From Streptococcus parasanguinis CC87K (lineage in GTDB: Bacteria; Bacillota; Bacilli; Lactobacillales; Streptococcaceae), in assembly GCF_000507765.1 (NCBI RefSeq), contig NZ_KI669402.1, forward strand, positions 1 to 64,000: 64,000 bases of DNA. Reading direction: 5' to 3'. The position numbers were made by a program, and so were the translations under genes. This document shows, in pieces, positions 42,697 through 53,788 of this stretch. Within the stretch, counting starts at the first letter, position 1. Each line of letters starts with the position of its first letter. Under the pieces are notes generated by a model. That model did no database searches, was not told the DNA's origin, and saw only the letters and a program-made list of their open reading frames with translations.

Positions 42697-43689
42697 TTAG
42701 AGCTCCTTTCGATAGAAGCGACGGATAATATCTTCAATATCCGTATCTACCATCTTCAAATCACGGACCTCAAAATCAGATAAGGTTTGCTTGATAATAT
42801 CGGCCGACTGGTAGCGGGAACTATCGAATTCAATATTGAGAGTATTTTCTTGTCTATCAATGGACATATCAGGCAAGCCCTCATAATGAGAGACTAGATG
42901 ATTTTGACCTGGCGTCAGGTCAAAGGAGAGAGTCTTCATCTTTCCAAAGGTCTCCTTGAGCTGGCTAACCGTTCCATCAAAAATCTCTTGCCCCTTATCA
43001 ATCATAAAAATCCGATCACAGAGTTGCTCAATATCACTCAAATCATGAGTAGTCAAGAGAATAGTTGTCTCTTCCTCCTGATTAATCTGGGTAATGGCCC
43101 GACGAATGTTGTCCTTGACCGACACATCCAAACCAATAGTCGGTTCATCTAAAAAGAGAACTTTGGGATTGTGAAGCAAGGAAGCCGCAATATCCGCCCG
43201 CATCCGTTGACCTAGTGAAAGAGTCCGCACAGGATCCTTGATAAATTCCTTCAAATCCAAAACTTCATTCAAAAAGTCCATGCGCTTATGGAAAAGCGAG
43301 TTCGGTACATCATAGATCTCTTTCAAAACCGTGTAGGTCTCTTGCAAAGCCAAATCCCACCATAGCTGGGTGCGTTGTCCGAAAACGACTCCAATATCCT
43401 TGACATAATCTTGGCGATTATCCTGGGGAATCTTGCCGTTAATCCGACAAAAGCCAGATGTGGGCTTCAAAATTCCTGTTAGCATTTTGATGGTGGTTGA
43501 CTTCCCAGCACCATTTGCCCCGATAAATCCTAAAATCTGCCCTTTTGGAACTTCAAAAGTTAAATCCTTGACCGCTTCAAAGGTCTGCTTTTCAGGATGA
43601 ACAAAGGAGCGCAAGGCTCCCTTTAACCCCGGCTCCTTAACTGTCTTCACAAAATTTTTCTGAAGATGTTCCACTTCTATCATTGCCAT
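42697..43689 (-). CDS. ABC transporter ATP-binding protein (COG4586 type)
   Basis: A 330-residue ATPase. Walker A GANGAGKST is at about 58-66, Q-loop GVVFGQRTQLWWDL (characteristic of this subgroup), signature SLGQRMRADIAASLL and Walker B VLFLDEPTIGLD. It has an N-terminal extension before the ATPase core (KEPGLKGALRSFVHPEKQ) and a C-terminal domain from about 250. It energises the two permeases downstream. The substrate is unknown. A catabolite-type operator overlaps the predicted promoter. Confidence 0.9.
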   Translation of the reverse strand: MAMIEVEHLQKNFVKTVKEPGLKGALRSFVHPEKQTFEAVKDLTFEVPKGQILGFIGANGAGKSTTIKMLTGILKPTSGFCRINGKIPQDNRQDYVKDIGVVFGQRTQLWWDLALQETYTVLKEIYDVPNSLFHKRMDFLNEVLDLKEFIKDPVRTLSLGQRMRADIAASLLHNPKVLFLDEPTIGLDVSVKDNIRRAITQINQEEETTILLTTHDLSDIEQLCDRIFMIDKGQEIFDGTVSQLKETFGKMKTLSFDLTPGQNHLVSHYEGLPDMSIDRQENTLNIEFDSSRYQSADIIKQTLSDFEVRDLKMVDTDIEDIIRRFYRKEL

Positions 43690-43798
43690 ATCTATCTCCC
43701 TATCGTAAAAAGCAACATTGTATTTTTGACTACAAATATTCTAAATCCTTACTTTCTACACTTTTTCAATATTATTACAGAAGGCTTTATACCAACCT

Positions 43799-43836
43799 AT
43801 TATAATCTAATAAAAATAGGAATGCAAGCGTTTGCT
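43799..43836 (-). promoter_or_regulatory. ABC exporter promoter overlapped by a cre-like site
   Basis: Minus strand TTGCAT (43822-43827), 17 nt, TATAAT (43799-43804). The -35 lies inside TGCAAGCGTTTGCT (43823-43836, plus strand), a near-palindrome that agrees with TGWAARCGYTWNCW at 13 of 14 positions. The overlap suggests CcpA repression. The leader is about 100 nt. Confidence 0.65.
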
Positions 43837-43916
43837 TATTAATTATGAAATTAGAGATTTCTCTCTTAAAATGAAACTTTTAATCAAAAATTCTGTTAAA
43901 TAGTTTCCTTAAGACA

Positions 43917-43943
43917 CCAAAAAACCTGCCCTTAGGGGCAGGC
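43917..43943 (-). terminator. Terminator after the alpha/beta hydrolase gene
   Basis: Minus strand CCTGCCC-CTAA-GGGCAGG followed by six T. It is about 105 nt after the stop; the DNA between is AT-rich with no other feature seen. Confidence 0.85.
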
Positions 43944-44048
43944 TTATTGTTAAGAAAAAGAATTTTTTTAATCGAGAAAATTAACGATTCTACTGTTAAT
44001 CCTTCAGCATTTAATTATTATCATCAGTCTCAATGGATTTTTAAGCCC

Positions 44049-44996
44049 TCAATTATTCTCTAAAAATTCTTTAATACGAGAAACAATAGCATCGCTTTGA
44101 TAATGATAGAGGTCGTGAGGCGCATCCATATAGTCGACTTGAATATTCGACTGGTCGCTTGCAAATCTCTCTGCATAACGTTGCCACTCTGATTGGCTAA
44201 AGGTCGTGCCTTCACCGTTAGAAACCAGGAGTAAGGCTGGAATTTTCGGATTAATGCTAGATGGAACTTTCTTGGCATTTTCCTTTGCCAAACGGGATTC
44301 ATGAAGCATGGCTTGTGACATCAACTGCTTATATGCTAGTAATTTATATTGTTGTCGTTCAGTTTCAGTCAGAGTTGGATTTTTTATATAAAAGGACTCA
44401 GGGAAATAGCGTAATAAGCCAATCTTACTGCTCCAATAGGCCACAGTAAGCAAGGCCTGATTATCCTTTAAATCTTCATAACTCGCTGGCAAGGCCCAAT
44501 CCAGACCAATCAAAGCCTTCACTTCATTTGGATATTTCTCTTGCCAAGCAAGACTCTCTAAACTAGCCATAGAATGCGAAATAATCACATAAGGACCTGA
44601 AACATGAGCTTGCGCCAAAGCTTGACGGGTCTCAGAAAGGACCTCCATCACATCTCTTGAACGATCACTATCTTCACTAAAACCATATCCTGCTCGCTCC
44701 ACGACAACAACTTTGTATTTTTTGGATAGGGAATCTGATAGATTCTTAAAGTCTAAAATAGGAGAGGCGATACCTGCACCGGAAAGAAAAACGATTGTTT
44801 CAGATCCTTCTCCTTTAACAGAGACATTCATTCGATGTCCATTGACTGTAACTTGTTTACCAATGGGTGTGAGAAGCTTACTTTCATTTCGTAAACTGAA
44901 TTGATGAAAAACAAATGTAGCACCTAAAAAGAGCAGGAGAAAGCCACAAACGATCCAGCTCCACAGTTTGAATTTTTTCATAGCCATATTGTACAA
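44049..44996 (-). CDS. Membrane-anchored alpha/beta hydrolase
   Basis: A 315-residue hydrolase. An N-terminal membrane anchor (about 12-30) is followed by an alpha/beta fold with the nucleophile elbow VIISHSMASLES, where the usual G-x-S-x-G reads S-H-S-M-A, then GLDWALP and a C-terminal His in DAPHDLYHYQ. The best ribosome site (AGAGG) is 7 nt before a TTG at 44996; in-frame ATGs at 44987 and 44981 are alternatives. The substrate is unknown; the gene is alone between two terminators. Confidence 0.82.
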   Translation of the reverse strand: MYNMAMKKFKLWSWIVCGFLLLFLGATFVFHQFSLRNESKLLTPIGKQVTVNGHRMNVSVKGEGSETIVFLSGAGIASPILDFKNLSDSLSKKYKVVVVERAGYGFSEDSDRSRDVMEVLSETRQALAQAHVSGPYVIISHSMASLESLAWQEKYPNEVKALIGLDWALPASYEDLKDNQALLTVAYWSSKIGLLRYFPESFYIKNPTLTETERQQYKLLAYKQLMSQAMLHESRLAKENAKKVPSSINPKIPALLLVSNGEGTTFSQSEWQRYAERFASDQSNIQVDYMDAPHDLYHYQSDAIVSRIKEFLENN

Positions 44997-45027
44997 AAAT
45001 TAACCTCTGGAAGCAACCTTTCCCATA

Positions 45028-45055
45028 CAAAAAAACAAGATCCACATGGGACCTT
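45028..45055 (-). terminator. Terminator of fba
   Basis: Minus strand CAAGGTCC-CATGT-GGATCTTG followed by seven T, 16 nt after the fba stop. Confidence 0.85.
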
Positions 45056-45071
45056 GCTTTCCTGTTTTTAA

Positions 45072-45953
45072 TTAAGCTTTGCCTTCTGAACCGAATACGT
45101 CGATACGTTCTTCAACAGCTGCAGTAATTGCTTCGAAACCTGGTTTCAAGAATTTACGTGGGTCGAAGAGTTTCTTCTTGTCGTATTCTGCTTCGTTTGC
45201 ATCGTATTCACGTACGAATTGACGAGTAGCGTTTGCAAATGCGATTTGGCATTCAGTATTAACGTTAACTTTCGCAACACCAAGTTTGATAGCTGCTTGG
45301 ATTTGATCATCAGGGATACCTGATCCACCGTGCAATACGATTGGGAATCCTGGAACAGCTTCAGTCAATTTTTGCAAGTGGTCAAGGTGAAGACCTTTCC
45401 AGTTTGCTGGGTAAGGACCGTGGATGTTACCGATACCTGCAGCCAAGAAGTCGATTCCTGTAGCAACCATTGCTTTAGCGTCTTCGATTGGTGCCAATTC
45501 ACCGTCACCGATGATACCGTCTTCTTCACCACCGATAGTACCAACTTCAGCTTCTACTGAGATACCTTTAGCATGAGCTTTTTCAACGACATCTTTCGCC
45601 AATTTAAGGTTTTCTTCAACTGGAAGGTGTGAACCGTCAAACATGATTGAAGTGTAACCAGCTTCGATACATTCAAGAGCATCGTCGTAGTGACCATGGT
45701 CAAGGTGAATAGCAACTGGTACAGTAATACCCATTGATTCTACAAGGTTAGCGATCATGTTGCGAGCTACTTTGTAACCACCCATGTATTTAGCAGCACC
45801 CATAGAAGTTTGGATAAGTACTGGAGCTTTCTTAGCTTCTGCTGCACGCAAGATAGCTTGAGTCCACTCAAGGTTGTTTGTGTTAAATCCACCAACTGCA
45901 TAACCATTGTCACGAGCTGCTTGGACAAATTTTTCTGCTGAAACGATTGCCAT
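45072..45953 (-). CDS. fba: Fructose-1,6-bisphosphate aldolase, class II
   Basis: Zinc-dependent glycolytic aldolase cleaving fructose-1,6-bisphosphate into dihydroxyacetone phosphate and glyceraldehyde-3-phosphate. 293 residues. Zinc ligands are in HLDHGHYDDALE and LHGGSGIPD, plus AAGIGNIHGPYP and the acidic EAEVGTIGGEEDGI loop. Codon use is highly biased (highly expressed). A strong AGGAGG site precedes the ATG. Upstream is an extended -10 (TGATAAAAT near 46005) without a clear -35, and a small leader hairpin GTGGG/CCCAC (45980-45995). Confidence 0.97.
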   Translation of the reverse strand: MAIVSAEKFVQAARDNGYAVGGFNTNNLEWTQAILRAAEAKKAPVLIQTSMGAAKYMGGYKVARNMIANLVESMGITVPVAIHLDHGHYDDALECIEAGYTSIMFDGSHLPVEENLKLAKDVVEKAHAKGISVEAEVGTIGGEEDGIIGDGELAPIEDAKAMVATGIDFLAAGIGNIHGPYPANWKGLHLDHLQKLTEAVPGFPIVLHGGSGIPDDQIQAAIKLGVAKVNVNTECQIAFANATRQFVREYDANEAEYDKKKLFDPRKFLKPGFEAITAAVEERIDVFGSEGKA

Positions 45954-46144
45954 TTGTTATAGGCCTCCTATAAATTTTTGTGGGGTTAATCCCACTTACA
46001 TTGTTTATTTTATCACTTTTTAGATGAAATTGCTAGCTTTTCCTGTAGCTTTAAGCGATTTCTTCCGATAAATAGGACGGAATCTCCTATCTCCTAAGAC
46101 TCTCATCCTAGCAAACAAGTAAAAGAAGGGGACTTACACCCCCT

Positions 46145-46597
46145 TCAATTCTCTTCTTTAAAATTTTTTAGTGAAAGGAGACAGCCAATCCCGCAAATCA
46201 CAAGGAGTCCACCTGCGACCCATTGAGAATAGAAATAAGCAGCAAATAACTGACTGTCGGTAAACATTTTCCCAAGAAGCCCGTTTACCAAGCCCTCAAG
46301 AAAGGGAATATTCTCACACACAGCAAGGATTGAGGCAATAAAGAGAATAAAGCCCGCTATCAAAAAGAGATTGGGAATCCATCTTTTCAGCCTTTTTTCA
46401 TCTCTGAGCAGATACTTAGAAGCAATCGCCACTAAAAAAATGAAAACATTCCATATGTTTAAGGCAATAAAATATCTAAAAGTATCCTTGTATGCGCCTA
46501 TCGCCATCGCTAAAATCAGGATAGGACCGAAAAAATTAATGGCACTTCCCAATAGTGCAAAGAGGCCATCGGCCAAAACCAGATCCTTTTTCTTCAT
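46145..46597 (-). CDS. Four-helix membrane protein of unknown function
   Basis: An unrecognised 150-residue protein with four hydrophobic segments (about 8-32, 42-62, 75-95, 118-142) and basic loops (RDEKRLKRW). It begins after a GAGATGAGG-like ribosome site and stands alone between fba and tRNA-Leu. No domain or partner is recognised. Confidence 0.7.
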   Translation of the reverse strand: MKKKDLVLADGLFALLGSAINFFGPILILAMAIGAYKDTFRYFIALNIWNVFIFLVAIASKYLLRDEKRLKRWIPNLFLIAGFILFIASILAVCENIPFLEGLVNGLLGKMFTDSQLFAAYFYSQWVAGGLLVICGIGCLLSLKNFKEEN

Positions 46598-46648
46598 TTT
46601 CTCACCTCATCTCACACCTATTCTACCACAAAGAAATTTGAAAACAAA

Positions 46649-46672
46649 AAAAGATAGCCGAAGCTATCTTGA
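46649..46672 (-). terminator. Terminator after tRNA-Leu
   Basis: Minus strand AAGATAGC-TTCG-GCTATCTT with a stable tetraloop and a T-run. Confidence 0.88.
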
Positions 46673-46680
46673 TTATCCGA

Positions 46681-46766
46681 TGCGGAGAGAGGGACTTGAA
46701 CCCTCACGACCTAAAGCGGTCACAGGATCCTTAGTCCTGCGCGTCTGCCAATTCCGCCATCCCCGC
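46681..46766 (-). tRNA. tRNA-Leu (anticodon AAG)
   Basis: An 86-nt class II tRNA: acceptor GCGGGGA/TCTCCGC, anticodon loop CTAAGGA, long variable arm TGACCGCTTTAGGTCGT, T-arm GAGGGTTCAAGTCCCTC. No CCA is encoded. Confidence 0.95.
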
Positions 46767-46857
46767 GATTGAGTACTTTACTAGTATATCAATCAACGAC
46801 TTTTTTGTCAAGATTTTTTTCAAACTTTTTTCAGAGTTTGTCATTTTTTCACAAAAA

Positions 46858-47025
46858 GGGAGTGGGAAAGAACTCCGACTAATTAAAAAGAGTTCGTCTT
46901 CCCACCCCCGCACAGTTGATTAGGTCATCTTTGGAGCTTGAAAAGCGAACAAAGATGCCAATCAACCACTGCGTCATGTAGTTATTACTATTATAGTCCA
47001 AAGGCTGGACACTTATTGCCCAGCC
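46858..47025 (-). repeat. Three-hairpin intergenic repeat, subfamily B, copy 2
   Basis: A 168-bp copy 7 nt after the pyrG stop. Minus strand: hairpin I AAGGCTGG...CCAGCCTT; hairpin II GTTGATTGGCATCTTTG / CAAAGATGACCTAATCAAC; hairpin III GGTGGGAAGACGAACTC / GAGTTCTTTCCCACTCCC followed by TTTTT, a usable terminator for pyrG. Confidence 0.9.
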
Positions 47026-47032
47026 TTGATTC

Positions 47033-48787
<1,755 letters not shown>

Positions 48788-48819
48788 ATTGAAAATTTCA
48801 TGAAAATAATTTTCGCTGT

Positions 48820-49515
48820 TTACACGACCTTTTCCACTCCATTTTGTGTGACGAGAAATTTCTCAAATTGAAGCTGAGGCATGCAAAGAGCAAGGTCCTT
48901 GTGGATTCGTTCTAGCGCTTCTAAACGCATCTCGACTGACGTCTCGGTATTTCCTTGGATGACAAAGAGGGCGTTTTGCGTAGTCTCCTCAAATTTGTAA
49001 TGGTCACTATCGCGTACATCCAACCAAGCCAGAACTCCTTTTTGATCCCGGTAGACAGGATCTGTCGGTGCGACATGTTTTTCACTAGAAAGGATAGGGA
49101 GGAAGAGATCGTCTCTTTGACTCACTGTAAATTCAATCGGTCCCTCAATCTTATCTAGGTCATGTCCTCCAATTGCGAGAAAGGACTTCAGAGATTCGAC
49201 ATTATAGATATCGATGATGCTATTGATCTGAGGAAGAGCTCCTCGATGCTGGATGTTTCGGATAAGAGCTAGGACTGTTGGGGGATTTTTCTTGATGCTA
49301 CGCCCTACTTTTTGCAAGAGGTCTGTATACCCTTTAATGACAGGAGATGCCACTACTTCTTCTGTCTGACACTGGAGCGCCCATTGTTCAAGCGCTTTCT
49401 TCTTTTCAAGAAAAGAAGGGGGCAGGACTGCTTGGGGATCCACATTTCTAGCAATTCCGACCACAACCGTATCAATACCAAGAGCTACTAAACTTTGATC
49501 TAAACGAAAGTCCAT
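48820..49515 (-). CDS. B3/B4 domain protein (PheT-like tRNA-binding fold)
   Basis: A 231-residue free-standing B3/B4 domain like that of phenylalanyl-tRNA synthetase beta subunit (COG3382). Typical words are IKKNPPTVLALIRNIQHRGALPQINSIIDIYN and LSSEKHVAPTDPVYRDQKGVLAWLDVRDSDHYK. Such proteins may edit mischarged tRNA or bind nucleotides, but the role is not firmly established. Monocistronic. Confidence 0.85.
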   Translation of the reverse strand: MDFRLDQSLVALGIDTVVVGIARNVDPQAVLPPSFLEKKKALEQWALQCQTEEVVASPVIKGYTDLLQKVGRSIKKNPPTVLALIRNIQHRGALPQINSIIDIYNVESLKSFLAIGGHDLDKIEGPIEFTVSQRDDLFLPILSSEKHVAPTDPVYRDQKGVLAWLDVRDSDHYKFEETTQNALFVIQGNTETSVEMRLEALERIHKDLALCMPQLQFEKFLVTQNGVEKVV

Positions 49516-49591
49516 CTGAACACCTCCTATTTAGGAATCCTTACACGTTTATCATACGCCATTTCGCCACTTTTTTCAATGCAAACAAAAA

Positions 49592-49766
49592 GAGAGTGGG
49601 ACAGAAATCGGTAATTCGTTAGAATTTGATTTCGTCGTCCCACCTCCGCACAGTTGAGTAGGGCTGTAAAAGCTGATGAAATCAGCGTAGTAGAGCCCAC
49701 TCAACCACTGCGTCTTGCTCGACAATCCAAAAACAATTGAGAGGCTAGGACTTTTGTCCCAGCCTC
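49592..49766 (-). repeat. Three-hairpin intergenic repeat, subfamily A, copy 3
   Basis: A 175-bp copy 10 nt after the rpoE stop. Orientation as copy 2: minus-strand reading gives hairpin I, then II, then hairpin III followed by TTTTTGTTT. Sequence nearly identical to the other A copies. Confidence 0.9.
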
Positions 49767-49776
49767 TTCTTATGAT

Positions 49777-50361
49777 TTATTCTTCTTCCTCGTCTTCAGA
49801 ATCCTCTTCTTCGTCGTCTTCTTCGCTTAATTCAACTTCCTCACCCAAATCATCTGGTACGATTTCATTGATTTCAGCATCGTAAGCTTCGACTTCACTC
49901 TTTTCATCGTCTGGATTTTCTTCATCATATGAAAGAGCTGGATCTGCTTCGTAAACTTCTTCGTCTTCTGGATCGTCGTCGTTGTAGTCGATCGCATCCT
50001 CGTCTCCATCCATGAAGGCATTGACACGTTTTTTCTTCCGTTTCTTAGGAGCTTCATCTTCGTCTGTTTCTTCAAGAGCGATGATTTCTTCGTCAACTTC
50101 ATCGATGGCATACCATGAACGAAGACCCCATTTGTTATCTCCAAGTGGGATAAAGCTTCCATCTACATTCAATTCTGTGTAGAACAATGGGAGGGCTTCA
50201 CGGATCTCGCTGTTTGATTTTTCAAGGTAATTTTGAATTTCATTTACAAGATCGCTAAAGTACATTTCATGGTCACGTCCGCGTAATTCCAAAATCGCAC
50301 GCGCCACTTCAATCATAGAAAGTTCACTTTTTTCTTGTCCAGCAAATACTTCTAATTCCAA
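49777..50361 (-). CDS. rpoE: RNA polymerase delta subunit
   Basis: Gram-positive RNA polymerase auxiliary subunit that promotes recycling and specificity. 194 residues. The N-terminal folded HARE-HTH domain (about 1-90; [28 protein letters not shown]) is followed by an almost wholly acidic disordered tail ending in [13 protein letters not shown]. The start codon is TTG at 50361 (GGAG 8 nt upstream); no better ATG exists. It has its own promoter and a leader of about 120 nt. Confidence 0.95.
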   Translation of the reverse strand: MELEVFAGQEKSELSMIEVARAILELRGRDHEMYFSDLVNEIQNYLEKSNSEIREALPLFYTELNVDGSFIPLGDNKWGLRSWYAIDEVDEEIIALEETDEDEAPKKRKKKRVNAFMDGDEDAIDYNDDDPEDEEVYEADPALSYDEENPDDEKSEVEAYDAEINEIVPDDLGEEVELSEEDDEEEDSEDEEEE

Positions 50362-50488
50362 GGGTAAATCTCCTTATGTTTCATTTCCTAAATGGAGAAG
50401 GATCCGGTCTTCAACCTCATCCTATCCTCAATGATAGATTGAAAACTTCTCGTCACTAAATCTATCACGCATTTTATCGTTACACTCT

Positions 50489-50517
50489 ATTGTACGATAA
50501 ATTTCCCCTTTCGTCAA
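50489..50517 (-). promoter_or_regulatory. rpoE promoter
   Basis: Minus strand TTGACG (50512-50517), 17 nt, TACAAT (50489-50494). Confidence 0.8.
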
Positions 50518-50550
50518 AGGAAAATTCCAGGATTCTCCACGAAATCAGAA

Positions 50551-50580
50551 AAAAGAAGAGCCTCACGGCTCTTCTTTTTA
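50551..50580 (-). terminator. Terminator of tig
   Basis: Minus strand AAGAAGAGCC-GTGA-GGCTCTTCTT with T-run, 7 nt after the stop. Confidence 0.88.
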
Positions 50581-50587
50581 ATCTCAA

Positions 50588-51871
50588 TTATTTTACTTTT
50601 GCTGTGCTTGTGATTACGTTCACTGCTTTCTTCACTGTGATGTCATGTTTCAACATTTCTGGTGAAAGAAGGTTGCGAACTTGTTCAACTGGCATGTTGT
50701 AATCTGCTGCCAATTGTTCGATTTCAGCGTTGATTTCTTCTTCAGTTGCTTCGAAGCCTTCTGCTTTCGCTACTGCTTCAACCACAAGGTTTGTCTTCGT
50801 ACGGCTTTCAGCTTCTGCTTCGTATTGTTTGTGAAGATCTTCTTGAGTTGTTCCAGTGATTTGGAAGTACATTTCAGGTGAGATACCTTGACGTTGCATG
50901 TTTCCAAGGAACTCGTTGATTGAACGGTGTACTTCTTCGTGGATCATTTCTTCTGGAAGGTCAACGATTTCAGCGTTTTCAACTGCTAGATCGATTGCTG
51001 CTGCTTCTACTGCATCGTTGTATGCTTCTTCTTTAGCTGCTGCCAATTCTTTGCGGTATTTTTCTTTCAATTCGTCAAGAGTTTCAACTTCTTCGTCGAT
51101 GTCTTTTGCCAATTCATCGTCAAGAGCTGGTACTTCTTTTGCTTTTACTTCGTGGATAGTTGTCACGAATTTCGCTTCTTTACCTGCAAGGTCAGCTGCT
51201 TGGTAGTCTTCTGGGAATGTTACGATCACGTCAACTGTTTCACCAGCAGAGTGTCCAACCAATTGGTCTTCGAAACCTGGGATGAATTGACCTGAACCAA
51301 GTCCAAGTGAGAAGTTGTCACCTTTACCACCGTCGAATTCAACACCGTCGATAGAACCTACGAAGTCGATCACAACTGTGTCACCTTCTGCTGCAGCACC
51401 TTCTTTAACAACCAATTCAGCCAAGTTGTTGCGTTCGCGTTCGATACGAGCATCCACATCAGCGTCTGTTACTTCTTTAGAAACTTCTACTGATACTTCA
51501 AGGTCTTTGTAAGCACCCAATTTTACTTCAGGTTTTGTGACAACAGCTGCTGTCAATGTCCAGTCTTGACCTTTTTCCATAGATACAACATCGAAAGTTG
51601 GTTGTGCTACAACTTCGATTCCAGCTTCTTTAACAGCTGCTTCATATGCTGCTGGAAGAAGATCGTTCAAAGCATCTTGGTAAAGTGCTTCTTCACCAAA
51701 ACGTTGGTTGAAGATTGGACGTGGAATATGACCTTTACGGAATCCAGGTACGTTCAAAGTTTTCTTAACTGACTCAAACACACGGTCCAAAGCAGGTTTG
51801 ATTTGCTCTTGGCTGATTGTGAAAGTCAATACACCGTGGTTAGTTTCTTTGTTTTCAAATGATACAGACAT
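50588..51871 (-). CDS. tig: Trigger factor, ribosome-associated chaperone and prolyl isomerase
   Basis: Assists folding of new proteins at the ribosome exit. 427 residues from [13 protein letters not shown] (51871; AAGGAGAGA upstream). A further 33 codons are open upstream but contain the promoter and no ribosome site. The N-terminal ribosome-binding domain has [14 protein letters not shown], an FKBP domain spans about 150-245 ([20 protein letters not shown]), and the C-terminal arms follow. Highly biased codon use. Confidence 0.96.
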   Translation of the reverse strand: MSVSFENKETNHGVLTFTISQEQIKPALDRVFESVKKTLNVPGFRKGHIPRPIFNQRFGEEALYQDALNDLLPAAYEAAVKEAGIEVVAQPTFDVVSMEKGQDWTLTAAVVTKPEVKLGAYKDLEVSVEVSKEVTDADVDARIERERNNLAELVVKEGAAAEGDTVVIDFVGSIDGVEFDGGKGDNFSLGLGSGQFIPGFEDQLVGHSAGETVDVIVTFPEDYQAADLAGKEAKFVTTIHEVKAKEVPALDDELAKDIDEEVETLDELKEKYRKELAAAKEEAYNDAVEAAAIDLAVENAEIVDLPEEMIHEEVHRSINEFLGNMQRQGISPEMYFQITGTTQEDLHKQYEAEAESRTKTNLVVEAVAKAEGFEATEEEINAEIEQLAADYNMPVEQVRNLLSPEMLKHDITVKKAVNVITSTAKVK

Positions 51872-51908
51872 TCTGTCTCTCCTTAAAATAATATAGTCAT
51901 TCCTTATA

Positions 51909-51936
51909 ATTTTACCACAAAACTTTGAAATTGCAA
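51909..51936 (-). promoter_or_regulatory. tig promoter
   Basis: Minus strand TTGCAA (51931-51936), 16 nt, TAAAAT (51909-51914), with TGG before the -10. Confidence 0.6.
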
Positions 51937-51968
51937 GTTTTAAAACGTTTTTGCCTCTCTTTTCATCC

Positions 51969-51995
51969 AAAAAAACTAGCCCTTAAAAGCTAGTT
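51969..51995 (-). terminator. Terminator of the truA operon
   Basis: Minus strand AACTAGC-TTTTAAGG-GCTAGTT followed by T-run, 5 nt after the UPF0340 stop. Confidence 0.8.
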
Positions 51996-51999
51996 CTGA

Positions 52000-52563
52000 T
52001 TATGATTTTCGGATGGGATCATCGAGGTAGAGAGCACGGGCCCCACCGATCAATTTTGGCCGACTGGCGAGGGCTGTGACATGGGCTCCACCTAGTTCAC
52101 GCAAGATAGGGCGAATCGGAACTTGCACGTGTTTGACATGCATCCCTACTGAGGTATCTCCGATGTCTAACCCGGCTTGAGCTGTGATGAATTCCACTTC
52201 AACAGGATCCTTAAAATACTTGAAAGCTGCGAGTTGTCCAGCACCTCCTGCATGGAGACTCGGAAGGACATTGACGATTTCTAGCTCCTTCTTGTCCGCC
52301 AACTCTCTTTCGACCACTAAGGCGCGATTGAGATGCTCACATCCTTGTACCGCCAGATAAATCCCCCTTGGATTCAACTCATCTAGCAAGGTCTGGACAA
52401 TAGCTTCAGCAATGTCGATGTTGGAGGCCTTTCCAATTTGCCCTCCTGCAACTTCACTTGAAGACATCCCGAGAACTAGAATCTGTCCTTGGTGGAGACG
52501 GCTTTTTCCCAAGACATCTACCAAGATTTCTTTTGTATCCTTCTTCAGTTGCTCCAGATCCAT
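52000..52563 (-). CDS. UPF0340 / TIGR01440 family protein
   Basis: A 187-residue protein of the UPF0340 (YwlG) family, function unknown. Family words are [19 protein letters not shown] (about 30-48), [12 protein letters not shown] and [22 protein letters not shown] near the end. It starts 3 nt after the ECF gene stop and ends the truA operon. Confidence 0.88.
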   Translation of the reverse strand: MDLEQLKKDTKEILVDVLGKSRLHQGQILVLGMSSSEVAGGQIGKASNIDIAEAIVQTLLDELNPRGIYLAVQGCEHLNRALVVERELADKKELEIVNVLPSLHAGGAGQLAAFKYFKDPVEVEFITAQAGLDIGDTSVGMHVKHVQVPIRPILRELGGAHVTALASRPKLIGGARALYLDDPIRKS

Positions 52564-52566
52564 GAA

Positions 52567-53037
52567 TTAGCTTCCTTTCTTTTGAAATGCATAATAGACC
52601 ACATAGCCTAAAGCCATTCCAACAAAATTCTGAGCGAGGTTATTCGGAATGTCCGAGATAGCAGCACCCCAGCCATTGCCTAAAAAGAGAGCAGAAGCTA
52701 GTGCGTAACCGCCTACCATCACGACTGTCGCAAGGAGCAAGCCTAGGTAACGAGCTTTTCCCTTGAAGCCAGCGAAATAGCCTTGCCCCCCGTGAAAGAG
52801 GAGGCTAAAGAACATCCACTGAGGATAGCCTGAAATCAGATCGAGTAAGAAGGCTCCGACACCACCGACAATAGCACCTTCCTTACGCCCAAAATAGAAG
52901 GCTGTGAAATAAACGCCAAGATCTAGCAGGGTGACGATCCCTGTCGGAGTTGGAAGTTTGGTATAGTAGCCGAGTACAACTGTCAAGGCTGTCAAAATAG
53001 AAAGGCGGGCAATGAGTTGAGTTCGATTAGATGTCAT
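52567..53037 (-). CDS. ECF transporter substrate-binding (S) component
   Basis: A 156-residue integral membrane protein with five or six helices, typical of energy-coupling-factor S components (RLSILTALTVVLGYYTKLPTPTGIVTLLDLGVYFTAFYFGRKEGAIVGG pattern in the first half, read in parts). It captures a vitamin or precursor and docks on a shared EcfAAT module encoded elsewhere. The overlap with a pyridoxine/hydroxymethylpyrimidine-type kinase gene (11 nt) suggests the ligand is a B6 vitamer or thiamin pyrimidine. The ligand is inferred. Confidence 0.82.
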   Translation of the reverse strand: MTSNRTQLIARLSILTALTVVLGYYTKLPTPTGIVTLLDLGVYFTAFYFGRKEGAIVGGVGAFLLDLISGYPQWMFFSLLFHGGQGYFAGFKGKARYLGLLLATVVMVGGYALASALFLGNGWGAAISDIPNNLAQNFVGMALGYVVYYAFQKKGS

Positions 53038-53788
53038 ATTGTACTACTCCATACTGGTCTGAATGTTGAATCGCTTGGAAAACAAAGTCTTTAGAGGCTT
53101 TAACAGCTTCAAGCGGTGATTTCCCTCTTACCAACTGGCTGGAAATGCTAGACGCAAAGGTACAACCAGCTCCTGTATTGTTCTTTTCTAAGACCGGCTC
53201 TTCAATAACGGTGAAGTCTGTCCCATCATAAAAGACATCGATGGCCTTTTCTTTATTGAGACGATTCCCTCCTTTGACCACGACATTCGCTGCTCCTAAT
53301 TCGTGGAGCTTGCGCGCTGCCGCCTTCATATCGTCGAGCGATTGAATCTTGCTTTGGGTCAAGATCTCAGCTTCTGGTAAGTTTGGCGTGATGATGGTCA
53401 CATAAGGGAAGAACTTGATCAATTCGTCTCGAAGAGCTGAGACTTCCACATCATGGCTTTCCTTGCAGACCAATACAGGATCTAGTACTACAGGGATCTC
53501 CGCATGGGCTTTGACATAGTCCAAGGCTAAGTCTGCCACTTCGACATTTGGCAAAAGACCGAGTTTAATAGCAGAAAAAGGAACATCCTTGAGAGAGTTG
53601 AGCTGTTGCGCAAAGGTCGTTGGATCCACCGGAATCACTTCAAAACCGTTCTCCGTCATAGCGGTCAAACAAGTTACCGCTACAAAACCATGCTGTTTAT
53701 TAGTCGTATAAGTTGCAAGGTCTGCGTGAAGACCTCCCCCACTAAAAATATCATTTCCTGAAATAGCTAGAATCAATTCATTACTCAT
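53027..53788 (-). CDS. Pyridoxine / hydroxymethylpyrimidine kinase (PdxK/ThiD family)
   Basis: A ribokinase-fold kinase of 253 residues. Substrate loop [18 protein letters not shown] is near 9-26, [10 protein letters not shown] is in the middle, VVKGGNR follows, and the catalytic anion-hole motif [13 protein letters not shown] is near 210. In Gram-positives this subfamily phosphorylates pyridoxal, pyridoxine or HMP. Its overlaps with truA (8 nt) and the ECF gene (11 nt) show a salvage unit: uptake plus trapping by phosphorylation. Confidence 0.88.
   Translation of the reverse strand: MSNELILAISGNDIFSGGGLHADLATYTTNKQHGFVAVTCLTAMTENGFEVIPVDPTTFAQQLNSLKDVPFSAIKLGLLPNVEVADLALDYVKAHAEIPVVLDPVLVCKESHDVEVSALRDELIKFFPYVTIITPNLPEAEILTQSKIQSLDDMKAAARKLHELGAANVVVKGGNRLNKEKAIDVFYDGTDFTVIEEPVLEKNNTGAGCTFASSISSQLVRGKSPLEAVKASKDFVFQAIQHSDQYGVVQYDI

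Noticed and set aside
44049-44302. An 80-codon minus-strand frame inside the alpha/beta hydrolase gene
   Set aside because: It overlaps the real gene in another frame and has no start signal.
51872-51970. A 33-codon N-terminal extension of trigger factor
   Set aside because: It contains the tig promoter and lacks a ribosome site; the family start is MSVSFENKE.
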